Shown here: one piece after another, positions 17,160-26,139 of the stretch
Layout: every line of letters begins with the position of its first letter
Numbering within the stretch: position 1 is the stretch's first letter
The notes under the pieces: generated by a model
Told to the model about the DNA's origin: nothing
Databases searched by the model: none
Seen by the model: the letters and a program-made list of their open reading frames with translations, nothing else
Program-made: the position numbers and the translations under genes
Assembly (NCBI GenBank): GCA_028554795.2
Contig: CM068831.1
Coordinates: forward strand, 62,255,269-62,319,268
Length of the DNA stretch: 64,000 bases
Origin: Sinohyriopsis cumingii
Lineage: Eukaryota; Mollusca; Bivalvia; Unionida; Unionidae
Direction: 5' to 3'

Positions 17160-20100
17160 AGTTATTATTGTGAGAAATGTGATTATGGTTATAACAATCG
17201 AGAGCAACACAAGCATTGTGGATTGAAATGCCCAGGATGTTTGGCCTCTCCACCCTGTCTGAGCGAAGAACCAGTGCCTTGTTCGACTTGTCTGCGCACG
17301 TTTGTCAGCCCTGCCTGTTACCAGCAACATTTGAAAACACAAGGTTCACAGAAGAAATGTGCTTGTCAACTCCTGAGATTGTGCCCTACGTGTGGACAAG
17401 GCATACTTACCAACAATGCCAAGGCACACGTATGTCGAGGAAAGAAAAAATGTCACATTTGTCACCACATCGTGGACTTGGAACACGAATGCTACGTGCA
17501 AAAATACCAACCCCAACCAGAGAAAGAGGACGGTCACAAGAAGAAAGGCAATTTCATCTTTTTCGATTTCGAATGCATGCAAGAGACCGGCATTCACATT
17601 CCTAATTTCTGCGTGGCTCATCGAGCGTGCGAGAAGTGCATTAAAGAACCTATCTTCAGTCATTGCCCTCACTGCAGCAAGATTCCCGGAGGGCGTGAAA
17701 AAATCTTTCGGGGACTAAACACGTTAGCTGATTTTGCCCAATGAGTCTTAGACCCCATCGACAAGACGTGGAGCCAAGAGGACATCGAACGTTACGGAGA
17801 TTGTCATCGTCATGCCACAGTGATGGCTCACAATTTCTCCGGATACGATGGACAGTTTCTTTTGAGGTACTATACGGAACATGGCACCGAACGTCCTAAA
17901 GTGATTTTGAACGGAGCCAAAATCATTTTCATGCAAGTGGGACAAGTACAGTTTAAAGATTCGATGAGTTACTTGGCCATGCCTTTGAGCCGAATGCCTA
18001 AAACGTTTGGAATGACAGAAATGGCTAAAGGGTACTTTCCACACTTTTTCAATACGGAAGCCAATCAACATGCTGTTCTACCCCATTTGCCTGAGGCTCA
18101 CTATTACGACCCCGACAACATGCGTACCGAACGAGAAACTTTCTACGCTTGTTACCAGGCTCACGCCTCCGACCCTTTCGACTTTCAGGAAGAAATGCTA
18201 AAGTATCGTTATTCCGACGTGGACATTTTACGGCGTTGCTGTGGAAAATTTCGAGAACTGTTCATGGAACACGGAGGGGTCGATCCTTTGAAAGAAGCTT
18301 GCACCATTGCCAAAGCGTGTTCCTTAGTGTACCGACAACGATTCATGCCTGAAAACACCGTGGATGTCATCAGCCCTCAAACGACCCACTAAGTGAAGCG
18401 TCAATGCTCGGTCAAAGCCCAACGCTGGTTACATTACTTGTGCGACAAGGAAGACAAATGGATTCAGCATGCCCGCAACGGAGGAGGCGAAAAGACCATC
18501 GGAACGTATTCGGTCGATGGCTGGGACTTAGAAAACCCCAAGATCGTGTACGAGTTTAACGGTTGCTTATTTCACGGATGTCCCGTCTGCTACCCTGACC
18601 GTGACACTAAAAATCAGTTTTTACAACGGACCATGGAAGACCTGTACCAGGACACTTGTCAGCGACTCCTAAAGCTAGAACAGCAAGGATACCAAGTGGT
18701 GGAAATGTGGGAACACGAATACGATCACCGTATGAAAACCGATCCCGAGTTTAAACGCCTCGTGGAAAGTTACCAGTTCATGGACCCGCTGAACCCGAGG
18801 GATAGTTTGTACGGAGGAAGGACCAATGCCACCTGTTTGCTGTACCAAGCCGACGAAGAGAAAGGAGAAGAAATCAAATACTTGGACGTGTGTTCGCTGT
18901 ATCCCTACGTGTGTAAATATTGTCGCTTTCCTGTAGGGCACCCGCAATTGTTCACGGAACACATCGACCTGAAAAACATTCGACAATACGAAGGCTTGAT
19001 CAAGTGTAAAGTTTTGCCTCCCACGAACCTATACCATCCCGTCTTACCTCACCATTGTCAAGGCAAACTGATGTTTCCCTTGTGCCGTACTTGTGCCGAA
19101 ACGTGCAACCAGGACCAACCTTGCCATCACAGGCAGGAAGAAGGTGCTTTGACGGGAACCTGGGTCAGCGTGGAATTGTTCAAAGCTCTGGACATGGGAT
19201 ACCAACTGTTAGAAGTGTACGAAATTTGCCACTTTCCCAAGACACAACAGTACCACAAGGGTGACCCTACTCAGAAAGGCATTTTCGCCGACTACGTGGA
19301 TGCCTTTTTGAAACTGAAACAAGAAGCCAGTGGCTATCCTTCCTGGTGTCACACTCCCGAAGACCAAATACAATTCAAAGAGAAATACTATGCACAAGAA
19401 GGCATCTCTTTAGACCACATCGAAAAAAACGAAGGCAGGCGATCGTTTGCCAAAGTGATGTTAAATTACTTGTGGGGTAAAATGGCACAACGACCGTGTT
19501 TACCCAAGACGGAATATTTGACAGAACCTTCCCGCTACTTCCAGATGATTCACGACAAAACCAAATACATGAAACACGTGGACGTCGTTCGAGAGGATTT
19601 GATCTTGGTCAATTACGAAGAAGATCTGGACTTTGTACAAGACGACCCTTTTGGAAATGTCATCATTGCGGCTTACGTGACAGCTCATGCTCGCTTAAAA
19701 TTGTACGAAGCTTTAGAACTGTTAGAAGAACGCGTCCTGTACTTTGACACGGACAGTTGCATTTACATCCATCACCCGATTCAACAGCACCCTGACATCG
19801 AAGGAGACCGTTTAGGAGCCTGGACAGACGAGCATCCCGACGACAAGATTCTAAGTTTCGTCAGTGGCGGTCCCAAAAATTACGGCTACGAATACCGGGA
19901 CAAACAAGGAGAAGTGCACACGACGTGCAAAGTGAAAGGACTGACTCTGAATCACCGTACCAGTCGAGTGGTCAACTTTGGGGTATTGAAAGAAGCCTTG
20001 CAATCGGGAGAGGATGGAAACTTTAAAGTGACCACCTATCAACCGAACAAGATTGTACGTTTACCCACTCACCACATCGTCAGTCGACCCTTGGAAAAAG

Positions 20101-20213
20101 TCTATCAAATTGTATACCAGAAGCGAGTGCGACTTCCCAATCACTTCACCTTACCGTACGGTCACGTCGGTATTGGTCTGTATATGAAAAGCAACCCTAG
20201 GCAAGATCGATAG
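17160..20213 (+). pseudogene. PolB pseudogene, 3' part (copy L)
   Basis: Continuation of the gene at 1524-2501. It has Cys-rich zinc-finger clusters (CPGC, CSTC, CPTCG, CHIC), exonuclease Exo I FFDFECMQ (near 17565), Exo II AHNFSGYDGQFLL (near 17826) and Exo III YSDVDIL (near 18210). Polymerase motif A DVCSLYPYV (near 18886), motif B KVMLNYLWGK (near 19453) and motif C YFDTDSC (near 19741) follow. This is a protein-primed-type family B polymerase. Two nonsense codons break it: TGA at 17742-17744 and TAA at 18390-18392; no frameshift is seen from 17166 to the end. Copy R reads through both places but has its own 7-nt deletion. Confidence 0.93.
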
Positions 20214-20712
20214 TTCATTGTTCATTGAAGTAACTTACCATGTCGTTGACGAAGAAAAAACCAGATTGGTTAGGAGTCAAATGTTGGACATCACCGAGAC
20301 CAGGGTTTTGAGGCTTGGACAGAAGAGGTGACCCAGTATGCACGAGAGTTATTCAAGGAAAAAAGTTACTTTTCAACCTGTGTTAGTGACGGTGCCAGAA
20401 GAACCCGTCACCCAGGACAGGACTGTCGTGGACAGGCCTGAAAGACCCTTTCGGGAGGACACTTGTGTGACCTTACCCCTACTATAGAACTGGTTAGAAC
20501 TTTACCCAAAACATGTTGTACAGACACTTGTGTTTATTCCACGTTCATGGTTATCATGTGCCTTTTATTCTTGTACTTAAGCCTTTGGCTTTTATGTATT
20601 TTTTGTCTTTCGTATTCATGTTTGAAAAAAACATTCAATAAACGTGTTCTGAAAAAGTATATAAACTCTTGTCTTGTTTGTTTTTCGGGTCACAAGTGAC
20701 ATTTCTCACACA
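20214..20712 (+). other. PolB-ATPase intergenic region with TATA and poly(A) signals
   Basis: No convincing gene. A 49-codon frame (20338-20487) and a Cys/Leu-rich frame lie here, but start codons and frames are not kept in copy R (46346-46785). AATAAA at about 20636-20641 can serve PolB. TATATAAA at about 20658-20665 lies ~50 bp upstream of the ATPase ATG and is its likely promoter. Confidence 0.5.
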
Positions 20713-21456
20713 ATGGCTACCTCTGCTGTCTCTGCTCCCTCTTCCTCTACTGTCAAAGTCATCGACGAACACTTAGATCGTGCCAGTTGGGAGGCTTTGT
20801 ATCTTCGCCATCCCTTTAACATGCTCATTGCTGGACCTAGCGGTTCAGGCAAAACCGAATTCGTCAAACGTTTGATCGAACATAAACATCATTTGATCGA
20901 TCGACCCCCTCAACGAATTGTGTGGTGTTACAAAGAGTGGCAATCGGCGTGCAGCCTCTTGCGAGAAAGTCAAGGCGATTCCATCGTGTTTGTGGAAGGC
21001 ATTCCTAAAGAAGACGATGCCATCGTCTCTGACTCCCGTCTAACCCATTTGGTCATTTTCGACGACATGTTAGGAGAAGACGAAGAAGAAATTAAACTGT
21101 GGTTCACGCGCAAAGGGCATCACCGTAATGCCAGTGTCGTTTACATCACCCAAAATTTGTTTCAACAAAGTAAAGCCCATCGCACCATCAGTCTCAATGC
21201 GCATTACGTGGTCTTGTTTAAAAGCCCTCGAGATAAATCGCAAGTGCAAGTCTTAGCCAAACAGTTAGGAACGCCTTGGCTGACTCAGGCGTACGACGAT
21301 GCCACTCAAACTCCACACGCCTATTTACTCGTCGATTTGAAACCTACGACTCCCGAGGATTTGCGATTTCGTACCCACTTGTTTCACCACTGGTGCCAAG
21401 ACGGAGGGCCTGTCCTGTACACGTCTCCGTCCTCGACTTCATTTCACTCCCCATAA
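20713..21456 (+). CDS. FtsK/A32-like packaging ATPase (copy L)
   Basis: 247 aa from MATSAVSAP. Walker A is AGPSGSGKTEF (near residue 43) and Walker B THLVIFDDMLGEDEEE (near 120). The VVYITQNLF segment and a GTPW motif are typical of Polinton ATPases. It should translocate element DNA into capsids. A TATA box lies at about 20658, and another TATA (21471-21477, for the next gene) follows the stop. The N-terminus is Ser/Thr-rich and low complexity. The copy R counterpart, 45590-46345, is open with a slightly longer tail. Confidence 0.93.
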   Translation: MATSAVSAPSSSTVKVIDEHLDRASWEALYLRHPFNMLIAGPSGSGKTEFVKRLIEHKHHLIDRPPQRIVWCYKEWQSACSLLRESQGDSIVFVEGIPKEDDAIVSDSRLTHLVIFDDMLGEDEEEIKLWFTRKGHHRNASVVYITQNLFQQSKAHRTISLNAHYVVLFKSPRDKSQVQVLAKQLGTPWLTQAYDDATQTPHAYLLVDLKPTTPEDLRFRTHLFHHWCQDGGPVLYTSPSSTSFHSP

Positions 21457-21510
21457 AAAATCTATAAAAACCTCAGACCCTTTTTCGTCTGTCTCACTCT
21501 CAGTGCGAAC

Positions 21511-22431
21511 ATGACGTCCCTTCAGTCGCATCTTCCCGTCAAATTGATTCGTGCCTTGTATGGCATCAGTCGAGAAAAAGATCCACAAACACGATCTCGT
21601 GTCTTAGAAGCTAGTCTCAAAGAAGTCTTACGATGGTTCACGGTGACAGCACGTCAATTACTCCAAGGAATCATTCAGATTCCTCATCAAACCAAACGCT
21701 TTTTCGATCGAAACAAAGTCGCTTTGGTCCAACTGGCCGATCCCCGCATCGACACTCAAACCAAAAAACAAATCATTTTGAAACCTGGAGGGAGCGGTAC
21801 TCTAGGAGGGGTCATCATTCGCTCACTCTTAAGATGGGATCCTAATGCCCCCAAAGTTATCCCCAAGACAAAAGTCCAACGAAGCCCCAAGAAGAAAAAG
21901 ACCAGGTTCCCAAGGAGAACTTCTCCAGTGGCAGGACCCTCCTCTTACCAGACACCACCACCACCCCGGAAAAAGAAAAGAAGCCCCCAGAAAAAGAAAA
22001 GTCCACAGAAAACTAGTCGCAAGAGAGGCACTTCGGCCAGGACGCAACCTTACACTCGCAAACCACGACCTGCCACGGCGGTGACTGCGTCTCCGGCAGC
22101 TTCACGTTTGTCCACTTCTCCGTTAATGACACCCAGAACTGAAGAGTACTTGGAGACGTTGATCACACCAAGAACTTCTCCGTTGATGACCCCCAAAAGA
22201 ACTTCCCCAGTGGCAGGACCTTCCAATTTAGTGGATGTGGCTGCTGCTCACAAAGTACCTTCTCCCAAAATCAAAGTTCAAGAAAGATCGGGCATGTTAC
22301 AAAGATTACTGGATTTTTCCAAGCAAGAACTGGCTCGATTTAGTCCGTTACGTACCCCTGCACGACGTGTCATGCCTGTCCTCAAACTAATACGACGTAA
22401 AGACAATCAGTGGCGACGCGTTCCAGTATAA
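21511..22431 (+). CDS. Basic core-like protein with Pro/Ser/Lys-rich tail (copy L)
   Basis: 306 aa. The N-terminal ~105 residues are helical and end in ADPRIDTQTKKQIILKPGG then LGGVIIRSLL. The same layout (Lys-rich helix, Gly-Gly, hydrophobic stretch) occurs in the next gene, so the two look like diverged paralogues. The rest is low complexity: KKKRSPQKKKSPQK and repeated TSPLMTP and RTSPVAGPS units, the last found twice. A DNA-binding core-protein role is likely. TATAAAAA lies ~40 nt upstream. Copy R carries a 29-bp indel in the Lys/Pro region that shifts the frame. Confidence 0.7.
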   Translation: MTSLQSHLPVKLIRALYGISREKDPQTRSRVLEASLKEVLRWFTVTARQLLQGIIQIPHQTKRFFDRNKVALVQLADPRIDTQTKKQIILKPGGSGTLGGVIIRSLLRWDPNAPKVIPKTKVQRSPKKKKTRFPRRTSPVAGPSSYQTPPPPRKKKRSPQKKKSPQKTSRKRGTSARTQPYTRKPRPATAVTASPAASRLSTSPLMTPRTEEYLETLITPRTSPLMTPKRTSPVAGPSNLVDVAAAHKVPSPKIKVQERSGMLQRLLDFSKQELARFSPLRTPARRVMPVLKLIRRKDNQWRRVPV

Positions 22432-22490
22432 AAAAGGCCTGTGACCAAGTCGGGTATCAGTGTTTTTTTGGTGCTCCTGAAGACTCAAAG

Positions 22491-22877
22491 ATGTCACCCT
22501 CCAGAAAACCCCAAGGAAAGAAAAGGAAAGGACTGCCACCACGTTTAGCCAAACATGGGGACATGTTATCTGTCCTGTCCAAAGCTTCTCCACCCCTACG
22601 AAAAAAACTCATTCAAACGGCCTCCAAAGAGGCCATCGATACCGTGTGCGAATGTTGTTTGAACGTTTTGAAAGGCACGATCCCTTTGTCCAAACACCAG
22701 AAACAATGCTTAAGCAAACATCGTCACGTTCTTCGCCAAATGGTTCAAAAGAAAATTCCCATTCGTCAAAAAAGGAAGATGTTAGTGCAACGTGGAGGTA
22801 TTTTACCTCTCTTGTTAGGCCCCATACTGAAAGGAGTCTTGGGAACCATGTTGGGAGGACTGGTGGGAGCAAGATAA
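22491..22877 (+). CDS. Conserved Polinton core-like protein with Gly-Gly hydrophobic C-terminus (copy L)
   Basis: 128 aa from MSPSRKPQGK. The features GDMLSVLSKASPPLRKKLI, ICECCLNVL-like VCECCLNVLKGTIPLS, then KKIPIRQKRKMLVQRGG and LPLLLGPILKG are familiar to me from animal Polintons and adintoviruses, where the function is unknown (a pX-like or core precursor is suggested). The RGG-ILPLL junction resembles an adenain cleavage site. TATAAAAAA at 22428-22436 sits at the end of the preceding frame. It is identical in layout in copy R (44153-44539). Confidence 0.8.
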   Translation: MSPSRKPQGKKRKGLPPRLAKHGDMLSVLSKASPPLRKKLIQTASKEAIDTVCECCLNVLKGTIPLSKHQKQCLSKHRHVLRQMVQKKIPIRQKRKMLVQRGGILPLLLGPILKGVLGTMLGGLVGAR

Positions 22878-22926
22878 AAAGGCCTTCGGAAGTGACAAGA
22901 TCTCAGAATCGACCCCTGACAACCCC

Positions 22927-23571
22927 ATGGAAGGACGAAAACTAGCTTTAGTGCCTTACAAACGATGGATGGAATACCATCGGTGGCAAGAACAATGCAC
23001 CCCGCATTTACCTCCCAATCCCAATTTGAGCGAAATGTCCCAGTTACAACACGAATTGCAGTCCTTGATGGATCACCAAGATTTGTCCGAAACAGAAAAA
23101 TCGCAAAAGTACGGTCAACTCTTGCAACGACTGCAACTCTTTCACCAGAAAGCTTTAGACGAAACAGCTCTACCCACTCTGAAAGATTTTAAGACCTTGA
23201 TGAAAAGTCCAGCACCATCACCAGTACCAGCACCAGTACCAGTACCACCAGTACCCGTGACCAAGACAGAAAAAGGAGAAGAAGAGGAAGGGTTTCAAAC
23301 TCCACCAGAAAAAGTACGCAAGTTAACAACACCACCTACCTCCAGAATTGGATGGATTAAAAAGATGATGGCCACCCCTTCTTCCTCACAAGAGAAAAAG
23401 AAAGTGAAGACAGAAGTGAAGACAGAAGTAAAACAAGAACCGATATCCCCCGCTCAGACATCCTTCTCCTCTTCGACACCTATTGCTGGCCGCACACGCA
23501 AAGCATTGCAATCCAAGAAAATACCCCAAGAGAAAAAGAGTAGCATCCTCCAAGAGTGGGTGTCTTATTAA
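22927..23571 (+). CDS. Coiled-coil protein with Pro-rich and basic tail (copy L)
   Basis: 214 aa, unnamed Polinton gene. The N-terminus (ALVPYKRWMEYHRW) is followed by helical QLQHELQSLMDHQDLSETEKSQKYGQLLQRL. Then come a Pro/Val repeat of PVPA/PVPVP units, a short motif RIGWIKKMM, repeated KTEVKTEVKQEP (a SUMO-like consensus, VKTE/VKQE) and a basic end. It may be a packaging or core accessory protein (inference). A TATA-like ATAAAAAGG lies upstream (22875-22883). The copy R version is 211 aa at 43468-44103. Confidence 0.65.
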   Translation: MEGRKLALVPYKRWMEYHRWQEQCTPHLPPNPNLSEMSQLQHELQSLMDHQDLSETEKSQKYGQLLQRLQLFHQKALDETALPTLKDFKTLMKSPAPSPVPAPVPVPPVPVTKTEKGEEEEGFQTPPEKVRKLTTPPTSRIGWIKKMMATPSSSQEKKKVKTEVKTEVKQEPISPAQTSFSSSTPIAGRTRKALQSKKIPQEKKSSILQEWVSY

Positions 23572-23596
23572 CACACCAACCAACACAAAATAAAGA

Positions 23597-24343
23597 ATGG
23601 AAAAAATCTTAGCCAGCATTTACTACGATCACTCCCATCCTGCAGGTTACGCAGGAGTTCAAAACTTGTATAGTGCTGCCAAAACGCGACTGAAAAGTCT
23701 CCGTTTAGCTCAAGTGCAACGATGGTTACAAGAACAAGCTACCTACACTTTACACAAACCCATTCGACGCAAGTTTGCCAGAAGTTGCACCCGAGTGGAA
23801 GGCATCGATCATCAATGGCAAGCCGATTTAGCCGATGTCTCTCATTTGGCCAGCTACAATCGTGGTTACAAATATTTGTTTTGTGTCATCGACGTCTTTT
23901 CCAAATTTGCCTGGGTCGTGCCCTTGACTTCCAAATCGAGCAGCGAGTTAGTGCGAGCCCTGCAACGGGTGTTGAAACAAAGCGGCCGTCGCCCTCTTCG
24001 ATGGCAAGCGGACAAAGGCACCGAATTTCTGAACCAAGCTTTCCAAAAAGAATTAAAGAAACGTGACATTCATTTTTTTACCACCGAGAATCCCGAAACC
24101 AAAGCCAGCATCGTGGAACGTTTTCAACGCACTTTGAAAGAACGCATGTGGAAATATTTTACGCATCACCACACTCTGAAGTACATCGACATCTTACCGC
24201 ACCTGGTGCAAGCGTACATCCAATCTTACCATCGAAGCATCGGACGTGCCCCGCAAGACGTGACTCCCGACAACGAAGGATATCCACCCAGTTTCGATTC
24301 TTGGATCGACGCTTCGCAAGTCATCGACTATAAAAAAAAGTGA
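23597..24343 (+). CDS. DDE integrase with internal in-frame deletion (copy L)
   Basis: 248 aa. The catalytic triad is intact: QWQADLADV, WQADKGTEFL and ASIVERFQRTL. Compared with copy R (369 aa), exactly 121 residues are missing in frame, between DVTPDNE and GYPPSFDSW. This removes the SH3-like DNA-binding domain and most of the chromodomain, leaving its last ~20 residues. The core may fold, but targeting is likely lost. The C-terminus overlaps the TATA box of the next gene (24327-24336). Confidence 0.93.
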   Translation: MEKILASIYYDHSHPAGYAGVQNLYSAAKTRLKSLRLAQVQRWLQEQATYTLHKPIRRKFARSCTRVEGIDHQWQADLADVSHLASYNRGYKYLFCVIDVFSKFAWVVPLTSKSSSELVRALQRVLKQSGRRPLRWQADKGTEFLNQAFQKELKKRDIHFFTTENPETKASIVERFQRTLKERMWKYFTHHHTLKYIDILPHLVQAYIQSYHRSIGRAPQDVTPDNEGYPPSFDSWIDASQVIDYKKK

Positions 24344-24348
24344 CCATC

Positions 24349-24768
24349 ATGCCCTTTCACACAGCAGACGCAGCTACGTCGACCACTCCTCCTTCACCTA
24401 GTTCTTCTGTGCAAGATTTACAAAAACAACCCTTGTGGGTGTGGTGTGGAGAACGTGTGCCTAAAACGCAAATCGTCTTTTTCTGCCAAATCTTCGTGGT
24501 GTATTGTGTCATCGGGGCAGCCATTGCCAATTTGAGTTTGCAACAAGGAGACAAACAATTGTGGACCATTTTATTGAGCAGTTGCATCGGTTACCTGCTT
24601 CCTAATCCCTCCCTGAAATTCACCTCGAACGGGAACCCCGGGAACCTTGTGTCCAGTGCCAGTGCCAGTCACCACTTCAACCACAACCAGAACCCCATTT
24701 TAGACGGAGACACGCCTCTGACGTCCAGTAATATCCCCTCGGACAGCCACAGAACTCTGGAATTATGA
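24349..24768 (+). CDS. Two-helix membrane protein conserved in Polintons (copy L)
   Basis: 139 aa from MPFHTADAAT. After a Ser/Thr/Pro-rich leader come PKTQIVFFCQIFVVYCVIGAA (helix 1) and LWTILLSSCIGYLLPNPSLK (helix 2), a signature I know from animal Polinton membrane proteins of unknown function. The Ser/Asn/His tail is disordered. The stop overlaps the next gene's ATG (ATGA, 24765-24768), indicating coupled expression. The copy R version has a nonsense codon between the helices. Confidence 0.8.
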   Translation: MPFHTADAATSTTPPSPSSSVQDLQKQPLWVWCGERVPKTQIVFFCQIFVVYCVIGAAIANLSLQQGDKQLWTILLSSCIGYLLPNPSLKFTSNGNPGNLVSSASASHHFNHNQNPILDGDTPLTSSNIPSDSHRTLEL

Positions 24769-25694
24769 GTCACCAAAACCAATTTTACTTAACCTTACCC
24801 AGTGACAGTTCCATGGAGGTGTTTCCCAAGAACACGTTGTGCTGTTACACGGCCAAATTACCTCAAGCCATCCAGTTAGATCACGAAGCCCATTGGGAAG
24901 TGGCTTTAGTAGAAATGATTCACCCGACCCAAGTCCTCAATGTCCTTACCAATCAAAATTTTTTTGATGTGGAAGTTCATGACGAGCAAATGCAACAGTG
25001 GATGGATAGCAATGTCAAATATGACAAGAAAACCCGTACACAAAATCAAAAGTACACCACCTATCACTTGTTCATTCCCCCAGGCTATTATTTTAGTGGT
25101 CAACATTTGGTCAGCACCATAACCTCCAGGTTTAATGTCGTGTTTCTGAAAGCTTTGGAGCATGTCAACAAAAGTGTCACCATGGAGTACCACAAAACAG
25201 CTCGTCGCTTCTTGATGAAATTTGAACGGAGTAAAATCATGTCCATTTTATTTTGTCCTGAATTGTTTGACATGTTGGGCGGAGACATGGACATGAGAAA
25301 GACCATGATGAAGAAAAACGAATTACCCATCGTTTACGACAACGAGTCTTTTAGCAAGTTATTTCGTGCCCCGGTAGAACTGAACCAAGGACTGAATTTG
25401 ATGTTTGTGTACTCGGATGTGGTGGAGTATAACGTGGTGGGACACACCTCCGTACCGTTACTGCGTGTCATTCCTTTCAAAGTAGATTCTGCCACGGGCG
25501 CTGACGAGGAAGGTGGAAACACTTACCACGTCCACCGCGAATTTGTCCATCCTCACTATTTGCCTGTCAGTAAGTCGTATTTGGACACGGTCAACATTGC
25601 TATAAAAGGAGATCTGGGACAAAATATTCCATTCACCAAAGGAAAAGTCACGGTGAAACTCCATTTTCGAAAACGGTTCTCTCACGACTCGTAA
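24765..25694 (+). CDS. Penton-like minor capsid protein (copy L)
   Basis: 309 aa. The N-terminus FYLTLPSDSSMEVFPKNTLCCYTAKLPQAIQL and HWEVALVEMIHP fit the single-jelly-roll minor capsid (penton) protein of Polintons, which begins with a short beta-strand leader and a WEVAL-type motif. The C-terminal half is beta-rich and ends with VKLHFRKRF. It should occupy the capsid vertices. It overlaps the membrane-protein gene by 4 nt and precedes the pVI-like gene. Confidence 0.82.
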   Translation: MSHQNQFYLTLPSDSSMEVFPKNTLCCYTAKLPQAIQLDHEAHWEVALVEMIHPTQVLNVLTNQNFFDVEVHDEQMQQWMDSNVKYDKKTRTQNQKYTTYHLFIPPGYYFSGQHLVSTITSRFNVVFLKALEHVNKSVTMEYHKTARRFLMKFERSKIMSILFCPELFDMLGGDMDMRKTMMKKNELPIVYDNESFSKLFRAPVELNQGLNLMFVYSDVVEYNVVGHTSVPLLRVIPFKVDSATGADEEGGNTYHVHREFVHPHYLPVSKSYLDTVNIAIKGDLGQNIPFTKGKVTVKLHFRKRFSHDS

Positions 25695-25701
25695 GTAAGT
25701 C

Positions 25702-26118
25702 ATGTATCCAGTGTACCGAGGGGTTGCTCGACAGCGAGGACACGGCTTAGGAGATATGTTAAAATCGGCCTTTCGTTCGGTGGCCCCAGTGTTGAAACCG
25801 ATGGTGACACGCGGATTGCACGCCTTGAAAGATGCGGCACTGACGCAAGGCAAAGGATTTCTCCAAAATGTCATCATCGACAAACAAAACCCTAAAGAAG
25901 CCTTCATGAGGGCAGGCAAAAATGTCTTGCTGCAAACGGGCAAAGACATTTTAGGCCAACGAGAAACAGCTATAAATACCCTGCACGCTACCGAGTCAGG
26001 CATTCAGCAAGGACAAGGCAGAAAGAGACGACGAAGAAAACACCCTTTCACCAGACTTCAAGCGAGAAAGGCCAAGAAAAGAAGAACCGTTCGAGACTTA
26101 GACGTTTTCGATTATTGA
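25702..26118 (+). CDS. pVI-like minor capsid protein (copy L)
   Basis: 138 aa. The start MYPVYRGVARQRGHGLGDML has a GXG site, followed by an amphipathic helix (KSAFRSVAPVLKPMVTRGLHAL) and a very basic tail (GRKRRRRKHPF, RKAKKRR) ending VFDY. The plan matches adenovirus pVI and its Polinton relatives: a membrane-lytic helix plus a basic tail. It starts 7 nt after the penton stop. Confidence 0.75.
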   Translation: MYPVYRGVARQRGHGLGDMLKSAFRSVAPVLKPMVTRGLHALKDAALTQGKGFLQNVIIDKQNPKEAFMRAGKNVLLQTGKDILGQRETAINTLHATESGIQQGQGRKRRRRKHPFTRLQARKAKKRRTVRDLDVFDY

Positions 26119-26139
26119 GAAAAGAGACAAAAATAAAAA

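Noticed and set aside
20338-20487. 49-codon gene between PolB and ATPase
   Set aside because: Start codon absent and frame shifted in copy R; probably non-coding promoter/3' region.
21829-22084. Pro/Arg-rich alternative frames within the core-like gene
   Set aside because: Low-complexity shadows in the Lys/Pro repeat; TATA, start and conserved N-terminus support the 306-aa frame.
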